Assembly: GCA_031390755.1 (NCBI GenBank) | Contig: JANMTS010000168.1 | Coordinates: forward strand, 1-64,000 | From: DATMER01 sp031390755 | Lineage (GTDB): Bacteria > Acidobacteriota > Thermoanaerobaculia > Multivoradales > UBA5704 | Direction of reading: 5' to 3' | Length of the DNA stretch: 64,000 bases | Shown here: positions 8,029 to 15,671 of the stretch, in pieces | Numbering within the stretch: position 1 is the stretch's first letter | Layout: the number at the start of each line of letters is the position of its first letter | The notes under the pieces: model-generated | Told to the model about the DNA's origin: nothing | Seen by the model: the letters and a program-made list of their open reading frames with translations, nothing else | Database searches by the model: none | Program-made: the position numbers and the translations under genes

Positions 8029-8430
8029 AATGCCCGTGGGGACGATCGCCGATGGATTTGATCAGGGCGGCGGGCCGAACGCCGTCCTGATCGCCCAGGC
8101 GCCGCGGCTGAGCGCCACTAGAAGGCGTTCAACCAAACTGCACTGGTAGCGATCGACTGCCAGCGAGAGGTCTGGGCTCCCCCGAGTCGAGGATCTGTGG
8201 CACCTCCAGGAAACAAGGAGGCTCTCGGCAGAACGTGTCATCCCACGAAGGCACCCGCCTCCTGAAGCAGGCACCGCCAGACAGAGGCGAGCTGCCATCG
8301 CCGAGAGGCAGTCATGTCCACAAAATCCGTCACCATCTCCTCGGAAAACGCCTTCCACGAAGGGTGGTATGGTCCTTGCTCAATCCCGGTCCGGCCGCAA
8401 AGAAACGACCCCTTTCTAGGAGGTAAGACG
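8029..8430 (+). other. 402-bp gap: possible frameshifted tail, then a sigma-54 promoter
   Basis: Bases up to about 8149 may encode the shifted C-terminus of the preceding gene. From 8150 to 8360 no open frame of quality is seen. There is an inverted pair, CTCTCGGC near 8221 and GCCGAGAG near 8299, about 70 bases apart, which could be an activator site for the promoter at 8365-8380. Confidence 0.4.
8365..8380 (+). promoter_or_regulatory. Sigma-54 (-24/-12) promoter of the 8431 gene
   Basis: TGGTATGGTCCTTGCT has the GG and GC doublets at the invariant spacing and a full TTGC -12 element. The -24 element differs from TGGCAC at two positions. It lies 50 bases before the ATG, leaving room for a start site near 8391 and the AGGAGG ribosome site at 8418-8423. 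Confidence 0.65.
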
Positions 8431-8958
8431 ATGCTTGCCGCGATGGAAAAGCCCATGGCAGCCAAACGGACGGCTGTAACCCCGGCGTGCGGACTGCTTC
8501 CGACCGTGACCTACGATTACGCGAATCAGCGGATCACTGCAACGGTGATCGTTGGGTGGGATGCGGCCACGAAAGAGCTCGTAGTCCATGCCCCCCTCAT
8601 CGCCATCCCGAAGGGAGGTAAGCCCTCGCCCTGGACGTTGCTCTGGAAAGTTCTGCCTGACCCCACCACTGTCAGTAAGGCGTCTTTCCGTTCCGCTACC
8701 GAGGGGGTTGAAATTCCAGAGGATTATAACGGGCCTAACCTTCCTCCTAAAGTGACTATCTCGCGTTTGGAGCCAGTGCCGTCCCCGGACGCGCAGCCTC
8801 CGAAACATTGGACGGCCACGATCGCGAATACTGTCAGAAGTTCGAACTCATTCCACTATATCCTTTCGGTAAAAGGCACCCCCCTCGGCACGACACAGGC
8901 GATGTTCAAGCGGCATGATCCCACGATCGTGGTGACCCCGGACCCGATGGGCGGCTAG
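8431..8958 (+). CDS. Unknown protein under a sigma-54-type promoter
   Basis: Start chosen at the ATG at 8431 because AGGAGG lies at 8418-8423. A longer reading from 8314 would run through the promoter. The 175-residue product (MLAAMEKPMAAKRTAVTPAC at the N-terminus) has beta-type segments (RITATVIVGWDAATKELVVH, HYILSVKGTPLG) and a proline-rich middle. No signal peptide or known domain is seen. It ends by overlapping the convergent kinase gene by 4 bp. Its promoter type links it to the genes at 24255, 25059 and 26826. Confidence 0.65.
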   Translation: MLAAMEKPMAAKRTAVTPACGLLPTVTYDYANQRITATVIVGWDAATKELVVHAPLIAIPKGGKPSPWTLLWKVLPDPTTVSKASFRSATEGVEIPEDYNGPNLPPKVTISRLEPVPSPDAQPPKHWTATIANTVRSSNSFHYILSVKGTPLGTTQAMFKRHDPTIVVTPDPMGG

Positions 8959-11639
8959 TTGACCTGCCGGGGGCGGGTCAAGGCCTGGAAGGCGGGTTCC
9001 TTGCGCAGAGGATCGAAGAAGGGGAGAGCGAACCAACTGGCGTCGACTTTCTGCGCCGCCGCCTGCCGGGCATGGAAGAGGGCCGAGCCGCGGTCCCCGA
9101 TGAGGACGTAGACGACCGCGGCTTCAATGGAGAGCTGGCCATTGTCGGGAGTCAACCGCAGGGCCTGCTGAATCGCTTCGAGAGCCTGGTCGGTCTTGCC
9201 GAGATGGGCAAAGGCCTGAGCTTGGACGGCAAGCAGGCTCCAGTCGCCGGGAGTGGCACGGAGAGCGACGGACTCCGTAATGCCGGCATAAAGCTTTCTG
9301 GCTTCCGCCGGCCGGCCAAGGAGGGTCAGGCAATCCGCGAGGTTGAGCGCGGCCGATGGATCATCCGGTTTGAGGGCCAGGGCCTGACGGAGGCTGGTTT
9401 CGGCTTCGGCGTAACGGCGCAGGAGCAGAAGGTTGCCTCCGAGGTTGGTCAGCGAGCCGATCCCGGGGTCGATTTTCACGACCTCCCGCAGCAGCGCCAC
9501 GGCGCGCTCGGGGTTTCGTAGCAGCTCGATCTGCGCGAGGGTTTTGAGCCCGTCGAGATTGCCGGGAGAGCGTGCGAGAAGCTCTTCCAGATGCCGGCGC
9601 GCGTCGTCGAGGCGGCTCTGGCGATACTCGGCGTTGGCCAGGGTGAGCAGATTCGGCCAGGAAGGCTGGAGGCGGACGGCGGCCTGCATCAGCTCCAGGC
9701 CTTCCGCGGGCCGGCCTCTCCTTTCGGCGAGAAGGCCTCGCTGGAGCAGGCTTCCGGCCGGATCAATCCCCTCCAGGCTGGCGAGAGCGGCTTCGGCCTC
9801 GTCGAGATGCCCCGCCGACAGCTCCAGCTCGAAGCGGGCTTCCAGGGGCCGGGGATCTCCCGGCGCGATCCGGATCGCATCCTGGACCGCGGCGAGGCCA
9901 CGCGCGAGGTAGCGGGGGTCGCCCGTTTCAACATACCGGCGGCGGGCGACCTTCGCCTCCTGGGCATAGACTTCGACGAAGGACGGCGCTCTTGTTCTCA
10001 GCTCTCCGAGGCGGGCCAGGACGTCGTCGCTGGCGCCTTCCTGGGTGAGTCTCTGCCTCAGATCGAGAAAGGTCTGGTAGTCCTTCTCCTGGATCTCGAG
10101 TTCCAGCCGCGCAACGCGCAATCGCCGGTCGCCGTAGCCCTGCCGGAGCGCGGAGGCGACGGCATCGGCGAACAGCCGGGGGCGTGAAGAGAGCACCTCC
10201 AGAGCTTCGGTCCACAGCACCCGCCCGTCTTGTCCACCCAGGCGCTGCAGGCTCACGTGGCAGAGATCGCCGGCGCAGTCGGCCCGCGAGGCGATGACCT
10301 CGTCGGCGGCCACGGCCCGGGCGACGGCCGCCGGCGGCCCTTTCACAACGTTGACCTTGTTGAAGTCCAGCGCGGCCAGACCGTCGAGAGCGGCGACGGT
10401 GCGGAGCAGGGCGGCCTGGATGTTGGCGGTGACCCGCGCCTGATCCTCCGGCGAAAGCGAGCCGGCGATCTCCGGTTTGAGCACCGCCACGTAGACAGGC
10501 GGCGCCGGCTTGCGGGTCAGCAGCCAGGCGGCGACCGCCAGAACCAGCACGGCGGCGGTACTGGCGATGGCGATGGCGACGGCCCGGGCTCGCCGGCTCC
10601 GGCGGCGGGGAGACGGCATTACAGTGCCGGAGCCCGAGGTGGCCCAGAGCCCGGAAGCCTGGAGCTCGGCGGCGACGGCGGCAGCCGAAGGCCGCTCCTG
10701 CGGCTCCTTGGCGAGACAGCGCGCCACGATCGTCTCCAGAACCGAGGGCACGTCGGCAACACTCTCCCGCAGCGGCAAGGGGTTCTCGTAAAGGATGGCG
10801 TGGACCATCCCCTGCCGCTCGCCGCCAAAGGGCCGCCGGCCGGCGAGCATCTCGTAGAAGACCGCGCCCAGCGCCCACAGGTCGACGGCGGTGCCGACGC
10901 GCAAACCCTCGAGCTGCTCGGGTGCCATGTAGGCGGCGGTCCCCACCGCCATCCCCTCCTCGGTGACGCCGCCGGAGTCGACCCAGCGGGCAATACCGAA
11001 GTCGAGGAGCTTCACCCGGCCGTCCGGAAGCACCATCACATTGTCCGGCTTGAGATCCCGGTGGACGATGCCGGCGGCGTGGGCGGCCCCGAGGGCCGAG
11101 GCGAGCTGGCCGGCGATGGCTGCCGCCTCGGACACGGCCAGGCGCCCATCCGGCCGCTTGGCGAGGAGCTGGGCCAGGGTCGTGCCGTCGTAGTACGCCA
11201 TGGCAAGGAAGCGCAGGCCTTCGTGCTCGCCGACCTCGAAGATGGTGCCGATGTTCGGATGGTCCAGCGAGGCAGCGGCCTTGGCCTCGCGGCGGAAGCG
11301 GATCACTTCCGCCGAGCTCGCCTCGCGCCGGTGGCGGAGGAACTTGAGGGCGACCTCCCGTCCCAGCTCGACATCCTGAGCAAGATAGACGACACCCATG
11401 CCGCCGCGGCCGAGAGGGCGAAGCAGCCGGTATTGCGAGATTTGAGAAAACTGAGAGATCTCCCCGATCGCGACCGGCTCCTCTACCGGCAACGTGGATC
11501 CGCCCACTCTCGGCGGAGCCAGGCCGTCGAACAGCGTGGCACTGGTCGAGACAGGCAAGGCGGCGCCGCAGGCAACACAGCGGCTGTCGAACTCCGAGTT
11601 GTCCGTACCGCAGCAAGGACAGGAAAGCGCCTGCATCAC
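8955..11639 (-). CDS. Membrane Ser/Thr protein kinase with zinc ribbon and TPR tail
   Basis: 894 residues. An N-terminal zinc ribbon (CPCCG near 8 and CVACG near 22) is followed by a Hanks-type kinase at about 68-330. It has the glycine loop LGRGGMGVVYLA, catalytic IVHRDLKPDNVM, DFG in LLDFGIAR, and GTAAYMAPEQ. A single transmembrane helix (VAIAIASTAAVLVLAVAAWL, about 352-375) separates it from an extracytoplasmic part with at least eight TPR-like helices (590-890). The ATG overlaps the stop of the activator gene 11636-13189 (ATGA), so the two are translationally coupled. Likely role: phosphorylating a regulator or secretion partner in response to a periplasmic signal. Confidence 0.93.
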   Translation of the reverse strand: MMQALSCPCCGTDNSEFDSRCVACGAALPVSTSATLFDGLAPPRVGGSTLPVEEPVAIGEISQFSQISQYRLLRPLGRGGMGVVYLAQDVELGREVALKFLRHRREASSAEVIRFRREAKAAASLDHPNIGTIFEVGEHEGLRFLAMAYYDGTTLAQLLAKRPDGRLAVSEAAAIAGQLASALGAAHAAGIVHRDLKPDNVMVLPDGRVKLLDFGIARWVDSGGVTEEGMAVGTAAYMAPEQLEGLRVGTAVDLWALGAVFYEMLAGRRPFGGERQGMVHAILYENPLPLRESVADVPSVLETIVARCLAKEPQERPSAAAVAAELQASGLWATSGSGTVMPSPRRRSRRARAVAIAIASTAAVLVLAVAAWLLTRKPAPPVYVAVLKPEIAGSLSPEDQARVTANIQAALLRTVAALDGLAALDFNKVNVVKGPPAAVARAVAADEVIASRADCAGDLCHVSLQRLGGQDGRVLWTEALEVLSSRPRLFADAVASALRQGYGDRRLRVARLELEIQEKDYQTFLDLRQRLTQEGASDDVLARLGELRTRAPSFVEVYAQEAKVARRRYVETGDPRYLARGLAAVQDAIRIAPGDPRPLEARFELELSAGHLDEAEAALASLEGIDPAGSLLQRGLLAERRGRPAEGLELMQAAVRLQPSWPNLLTLANAEYRQSRLDDARRHLEELLARSPGNLDGLKTLAQIELLRNPERAVALLREVVKIDPGIGSLTNLGGNLLLLRRYAEAETSLRQALALKPDDPSAALNLADCLTLLGRPAEARKLYAGITESVALRATPGDWSLLAVQAQAFAHLGKTDQALEAIQQALRLTPDNGQLSIEAAVVYVLIGDRGSALFHARQAAAQKVDASWFALPFFDPLRKEPAFQALTRPRQVN

Positions 11640-13189
11640 TTTTCCCGCAATCCGGCCTCCAGCGATTCAGCCAGGGAGCCCGTCGCCTCGCGGTGGCGGG
11701 CCAGGAGCTTTTGCAGGTAGGTTCGATGGAGCCCCGACTCGCGGGCGGCGCGCGAAACATTGCCGTCGCAGCGCCGCATGAGCTCAACGAGAAAACGCTG
11801 CTCGACCGCGGCCACGCTCGCCTCCCGCGATTCATTCAACACCTCGCTCGTCAGCTCGGAGAACGCCGGCTCGGCCGCTGGATCAGACGCCGCGGACGCT
11901 GCAGACACCATCTCCGGCGGCAGCAGGTCGAGATCGAGATCCGGCCCGCGGGCCAGCAGGCAGGCCCGTTCGATTGCATGGGCCAGCTCGCGGACGTTGC
12001 CCGGGTACGGGTAGGCCTGAAGCGCCCGCTCGGCCCGCGGCGTCCAGCGCGGCCTCTCTCCGGGGCGCCGCCAGGACTGTCGAAGGAAATGATCGACGAG
12101 GAGAGGCACATCCCCCCGGCGCTCGCGCAACGGGGGCAGCGTCAGATCGAGCACCTTGAGGCGAAAGTACAGATCCTCGCGGAAGCGTCCTTCCTTCGCC
12201 ATCTGCCGCAAATCGCGATGGGTGGCGGCGACGATCCTCACGTCCACCTTCTCCGTGCGGTCAGACCCCAGGCGCTGGATCTCACCGAACTGGAGAAAGC
12301 GCAGCAGCTTCGCCTGTGCCTCGATCGGGATCTCCCCCACCTCGTCGAGGAACAGGGTGCCGCCATGGGCCGAGGCGAGGCGCCCCGGGCGGTCGCGCTT
12401 CGCATCCGTGAACGCTCCGGCGACGTGACCAAAGAGCTCGGATTCGAGCAGGGTGCCGGGCAGCGCCGAGCAGTGGACCGTGACGAACGGCCGCCCCCGG
12501 CGCGGGCTGTTGACATGCAGCGCCCGGGCGATCAGCTCCTTGCCGGTGCCGGTCTCGCCCAGCACGAGCACCGGAGCGTCCGCGGCGGCCACCTGAGCGA
12601 CCACCCGGAGCAGCTCGAGCATCCGTGGATCGTGGGTGACGATCCCCGCGAAGTCGTGCTGGGCGAACAGATCGCGCTCCAGACTGCGATTGCGCCGCCG
12701 TAGCTCCTCCCGGTCGCTCGCCCGCTTGAGGAACAGGCCGGCGATCTCCGCGAGCTCGGCCAGGAAGGCCCGGCTCTCCGGGGTGAAGCTGTCGACGCGC
12801 TCCCGGTTCTCCAGGTAGACGACGCCGTAGACCTCGCCGCCATGGCGCAGCGGCGCCACCAGCACGCAGCAGCGGCCGATCACCAGCCCGCTCTCGCCCG
12901 CGGCGAAGCGTGGATCTTCGATCAGGTTCGGCAGGTAGAGGAGAGCGCCGGTGGCGATCGCCTCGCGGACGAGCGTGCGGCTGAACCGGCGCTCCAGATC
13001 GCTGCGCCGGCCGCGCTCCTCGCCGACCTCAAACTTCTGCTGATAGGAGCCGCCTTCGCGGACGACGACAAAGCCCGTCTCGGCGCCGCACCGCTCGACG
13101 AGGCGCCGCAGGAGAACCTCGGGGGTCCGTTCCGCGTCGTCCTCGGCCAGCAAGAGCTTGGAGATCTCGTACAGCTCCTCGTAGGGCAC
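11636..13189 (-). CDS. GAF-AAA+-Fis transcriptional activator (sigma-54 type, GAFTDA variant)
   Basis: 517 residues, GTG start with GGAGG upstream. A GAF domain (about 20-155) precedes the AAA+ activator module: Walker A GETGTGKE near 212, sigma-54 contact loop GAFTDA, Walker B GGTLFLDEVGEI, and sensor segments LPPLRERRGDVPLL and PYPGNVREL. A Fis-type helix-turn-helix closes it (NVSRAARESGLHRTYLQKLL). The loop reads GAFTDA instead of GAFTGA, replacing the second Gly, which may alter sigma-54 contact. It forms an operon with the kinase and is divergent from the 13562 gene, whose upstream region carries a sigma-54-like promoter. Confidence 0.92.
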   Translation of the reverse strand: MPYEELYEISKLLLAEDDAERTPEVLLRRLVERCGAETGFVVVREGGSYQQKFEVGEERGRRSDLERRFSRTLVREAIATGALLYLPNLIEDPRFAAGESGLVIGRCCVLVAPLRHGGEVYGVVYLENRERVDSFTPESRAFLAELAEIAGLFLKRASDREELRRRNRSLERDLFAQHDFAGIVTHDPRMLELLRVVAQVAAADAPVLVLGETGTGKELIARALHVNSPRRGRPFVTVHCSALPGTLLESELFGHVAGAFTDAKRDRPGRLASAHGGTLFLDEVGEIPIEAQAKLLRFLQFGEIQRLGSDRTEKVDVRIVAATHRDLRQMAKEGRFREDLYFRLKVLDLTLPPLRERRGDVPLLVDHFLRQSWRRPGERPRWTPRAERALQAYPYPGNVRELAHAIERACLLARGPDLDLDLLPPEMVSAASAASDPAAEPAFSELTSEVLNESREASVAAVEQRFLVELMRRCDGNVSRAARESGLHRTYLQKLLARHREATGSLAESLEAGLREK

Positions 13190-13561
13190 TCCGCATGCCT
13201 CCGATCGGTGACACCTGCCTCTGGGGACAGGCAGATCTTAACCGATTGCGAGGAAGAAAGCTCGCTCCACAAGCAGTGCCTCTCAAGAGTGGCACCCTGC
13301 CGTGCCTGTCAAACGTAACAACCTTTATTTTCAGTGACTTGCGACCCGACAAGGGGACGGCACAGCCCTTGCCCCTGGGAGATGGCGAACGCAGACGCTG
13401 AGCAAGCAAGCACTGCGAGATCTGCTGAGATTGGGATTGCGGCACGTCCCTTCCAACCGGTCAGGCCATTGCGCGAATGACATTGGCCGGATCTATCTCT
13501 GAGCCTTTGCGAGCTCCCCCTGCCGAAGGCTTCTTTCCACGAAGAGGGGGAAGACAAGGAA
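13190..13561. other. 372-bp divergent region between activator and secreted-protein genes
   Basis: Contains the RBS of the activator, an inverted repeat CTGCCT (13215-13220) / AGGCAG (13229-13234), a short AT-rich stretch near 13320-13332 and the sigma-54-type promoter at 13358-13373. No credible open reading frame is present on either strand. Confidence 0.5.
13358..13373 (+). promoter_or_regulatory. Sigma-54 promoter candidate for the 13562 gene
   Basis: CGGCACAGCCCTTGCC: GGCAC at -24 and TTGC at -12 with exact spacing; only the first T of TGGCAC is changed. One CCGACA half-site, like those in the duplicated enhancers at 24.9 and 26.6 kb, lies about 13 bases upstream. The leader to the ATG would be about 175 bases. 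Confidence 0.6.
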
Positions 13562-15100
13562 ATGATCATGACTTTCGACACCGCACCTGTTCATGGAAGC
13601 TCCCGGAGCGTCGCCGCCTTCGTAAGCGGCAAGCTCGCTCGACGTATTGTCGTCACCGCGGTCGCCTTGGGCTCTGTTGCAGCAAGCGCCTTTGGGGCCG
13701 AGATCCAGAACAAGGTCCCTCGTTATAACGTCCCTTGGTCCCAGCCTTCGAGCTGGATTGGTGGGGTCGTGCCCGGCGCGTCCGACGATGTCGGGTTTAC
13801 GGAGGTTTGCGACTTCCTCTATGACGCGAACGCTTCCGGCACCGTCGGCTCAATGAGCGGCAAGGCCCTCACACTGACCCTGGCGCGGTCCCTTGAGGTC
13901 AGGGACCTGTACTTGCTCGAGGGCAAGATCTTCGACGGCGGATACAACCTCAAGGTCACCGGGACGCTGACGAACGTTGCAAAGGGTTACCCTCAGCCCG
14001 GCGGAGGCAAGCGCACGGGCCAGGGCGGCAATCTGGATGTTGCGAACCTGTCGCTCGGTCGCGCCAGCGACTACATCTTCTATCCGGGCGACATCATCCG
14101 CTCTACCTACACCGCCGTGTTGTACCAGGGGTGGCCAGACATCACCGTGACACAGGACCCCGTGAACTACGCCAACCGCCTCGACAAGGGCCTCTCTTTC
14201 GAGAATGAAGCACCCGGCGCGATATCCCTGGGTCCCACCTCCGCCACCGACCAGGCGGAGATTACGCTGAACTGGGACGCCGGCCTATCCAACCCGATCG
14301 ACTGGACGCTGCGCTGGAAGGGTAACCACGAAACCGAGCTGCGAAACTACCATGCCAACAGCCAGCTCAAAGTCGGCTCTCTGCCGACCGGCAAGGCCTT
14401 CAATCCGAAGGACAACATCTTCTTCGACAGCGCGACGGGTTACACCTTCGTCGGGTTCAAACCACCAGCGCAGCAACCGGGGTGCTTCACCGAGGAGTTT
14501 TCCGGAACGGGCGTCGGGCCAAACCTGGAGGATCCCGAGGGGGTGTACGCGGCCGCCGGTGGCGTCCTTCGCAAGACCACGGATGCGGGCGGTGGGCGAG
14601 GGGCCGGGCACCGATACGTGCGCACGAAGCTGACGAACTACCGGTCGACGGACTGGACGTACACTATCCAGTTCGACTCGCTCAATGCCCCCTGGGAGAA
14701 CATGATCATCGGCCTCGGGGCGGCCGAAAGGAGCAAGGTGAATTGGGTGGTGGATTCCCCCGATGCATCGGTTTACCTGTCGATTGACAACCAACAACCG
14801 TTTGGCCAGCCGGGCCGCATTCAACTCGTGGTCCAGAGGGATGGCAACAGCAGGCCTCTCGAAACGGTGGGTTCCTATTCCGGTGCTGGAGGAAAGTTCT
14901 CCGTCAAAATTGACAAGCGCGGGAACAACGCCACGTTCTCCCTTACAGTCATCAACGCGGCCGGCACGTACCCCGTGACCCCCTTCACTGTTGATCTTGC
15001 AGCGCGCGCGCCGTGGCTGACGGACGCAAACACCAGGCTGTTCTTCGGCGGCCGCCGAACTACGCTCTCGTGGGACAACATGGTAGTGACTTGCCCTTGA
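13562..15100 (+). CDS. Secreted beta-rich protein of unknown function
   Basis: 512 residues. A long N-terminus ends in a signal-type hydrophobic stretch (IVVTAVALGSVAASAFGAE, cleavage near residue 45). The next ~200 residues resemble the repeat-poor beta-helix or G8-like domains of surface proteins (SSWIGGVVPGASDDVGF, LEVRDLYLLEGKIFDGGYNL). The C-terminal ~190 residues form a separate beta sandwich, possibly lectin-like (CFTEEFSGTGVGPNLEDPEG to LSWDNMVVTC), with cysteines at both ends that could bridge. No catalytic motif is evident. Divergent from the activator-kinase operon and preceded by a sigma-54-type promoter. Confidence 0.7.
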   Translation: MIMTFDTAPVHGSSRSVAAFVSGKLARRIVVTAVALGSVAASAFGAEIQNKVPRYNVPWSQPSSWIGGVVPGASDDVGFTEVCDFLYDANASGTVGSMSGKALTLTLARSLEVRDLYLLEGKIFDGGYNLKVTGTLTNVAKGYPQPGGGKRTGQGGNLDVANLSLGRASDYIFYPGDIIRSTYTAVLYQGWPDITVTQDPVNYANRLDKGLSFENEAPGAISLGPTSATDQAEITLNWDAGLSNPIDWTLRWKGNHETELRNYHANSQLKVGSLPTGKAFNPKDNIFFDSATGYTFVGFKPPAQQPGCFTEEFSGTGVGPNLEDPEGVYAAAGGVLRKTTDAGGGRGAGHRYVRTKLTNYRSTDWTYTIQFDSLNAPWENMIIGLGAAERSKVNWVVDSPDASVYLSIDNQQPFGQPGRIQLVVQRDGNSRPLETVGSYSGAGGKFSVKIDKRGNNATFSLTVINAAGTYPVTPFTVDLAARAPWLTDANTRLFFGGRRTTLSWDNMVVTCP

Positions 15101-15229
15101 TTCAATTTTGTCAGTCCAGGCAAACTAAGGCCTCGTCACGAGATAAGTGCCTCACCTGCGCCATCTTCAGGCCCGAGCGGTAAGGGAACCTCTGATCTTT
15201 CGGCTGAAGTGGTTGTTTCGTTGCGCGCC

Positions 15230-15650
15230 CTAAGTGCCAGCGGTTTCGAGGAAAAGGAGCTGGCGAGGGCGCCCGACGCCCTCGCCAGCGTTGACTTACC
15301 CAGCCTGACCGGCCTTCTTCCAGGCGTTCCCCCTGTCGCCAAGCCAGAAACGGATCGATTTCGATGCGAGATCACCTCCAACCTGGAGAGTTGATATGCC
15401 CGTTTTTTGGCCCTCGCCACATCTCGGGCATATCTCTCCCCTCCACTCGACCAAAGCGCATCGACAAATTGGCTGAGGACGGGGCCTGCCGCAGCGATCA
15501 GGGCGGGCCGGCGGCCTCCGTCGTCACGAAGGGCGGGCTCGGTGGAAACGAGCCCACCGGGAAGCGCACCAGGCGATCTCCTGCCCGCCATCGTTCGGAG
15601 GCTTCCCGAAAGGCTGCTACAAACATGGCGTAGGCTGCCCAGAAAGCCTT
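15230..15650. repeat. ~420-bp direct repeat, copy A
   Basis: Closely matches 17889-18282 in the same orientation (for example GTGCCAG at the left end, then GTTTCGAGGAA, GCCAGCGTTGACTTACCCAG, ACAAACATGGCGTAGGCTGC). Copy A has a ~25-bp insertion/variation around 15363-15410. The two copies bracket the phospholipase gene. On the minus strand the right part encodes the C-terminus of a Y1-type transposase, so the repeat is the 3' end of a mobile element plus flanking sequence. Confidence 0.85.
15498..15650 (-). pseudogene. Transposase C-terminal remnant (copy A)
   Basis: Reads on the minus strand AFWAAYAMFVAAFREASERW, then GDRLVRFPVGSFPPSPPFV, to the stop at 15500-15498. This is the same ~50-residue C-terminus as the remnant at 18130-18684, with few changes. 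Everything upstream of it is missing, replaced by the start of the phospholipase gene region. Confidence 0.75.
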
Positions 15651-15671
15651 CGCACTACAAGGAGAAACGAG

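Noticed and set aside
13281..13303. TGGCACCCTGCCGTGC as a -24/-12 element
   Set aside because: The GC doublet is one base too far from the GG doublet; the site at 13358 is better.
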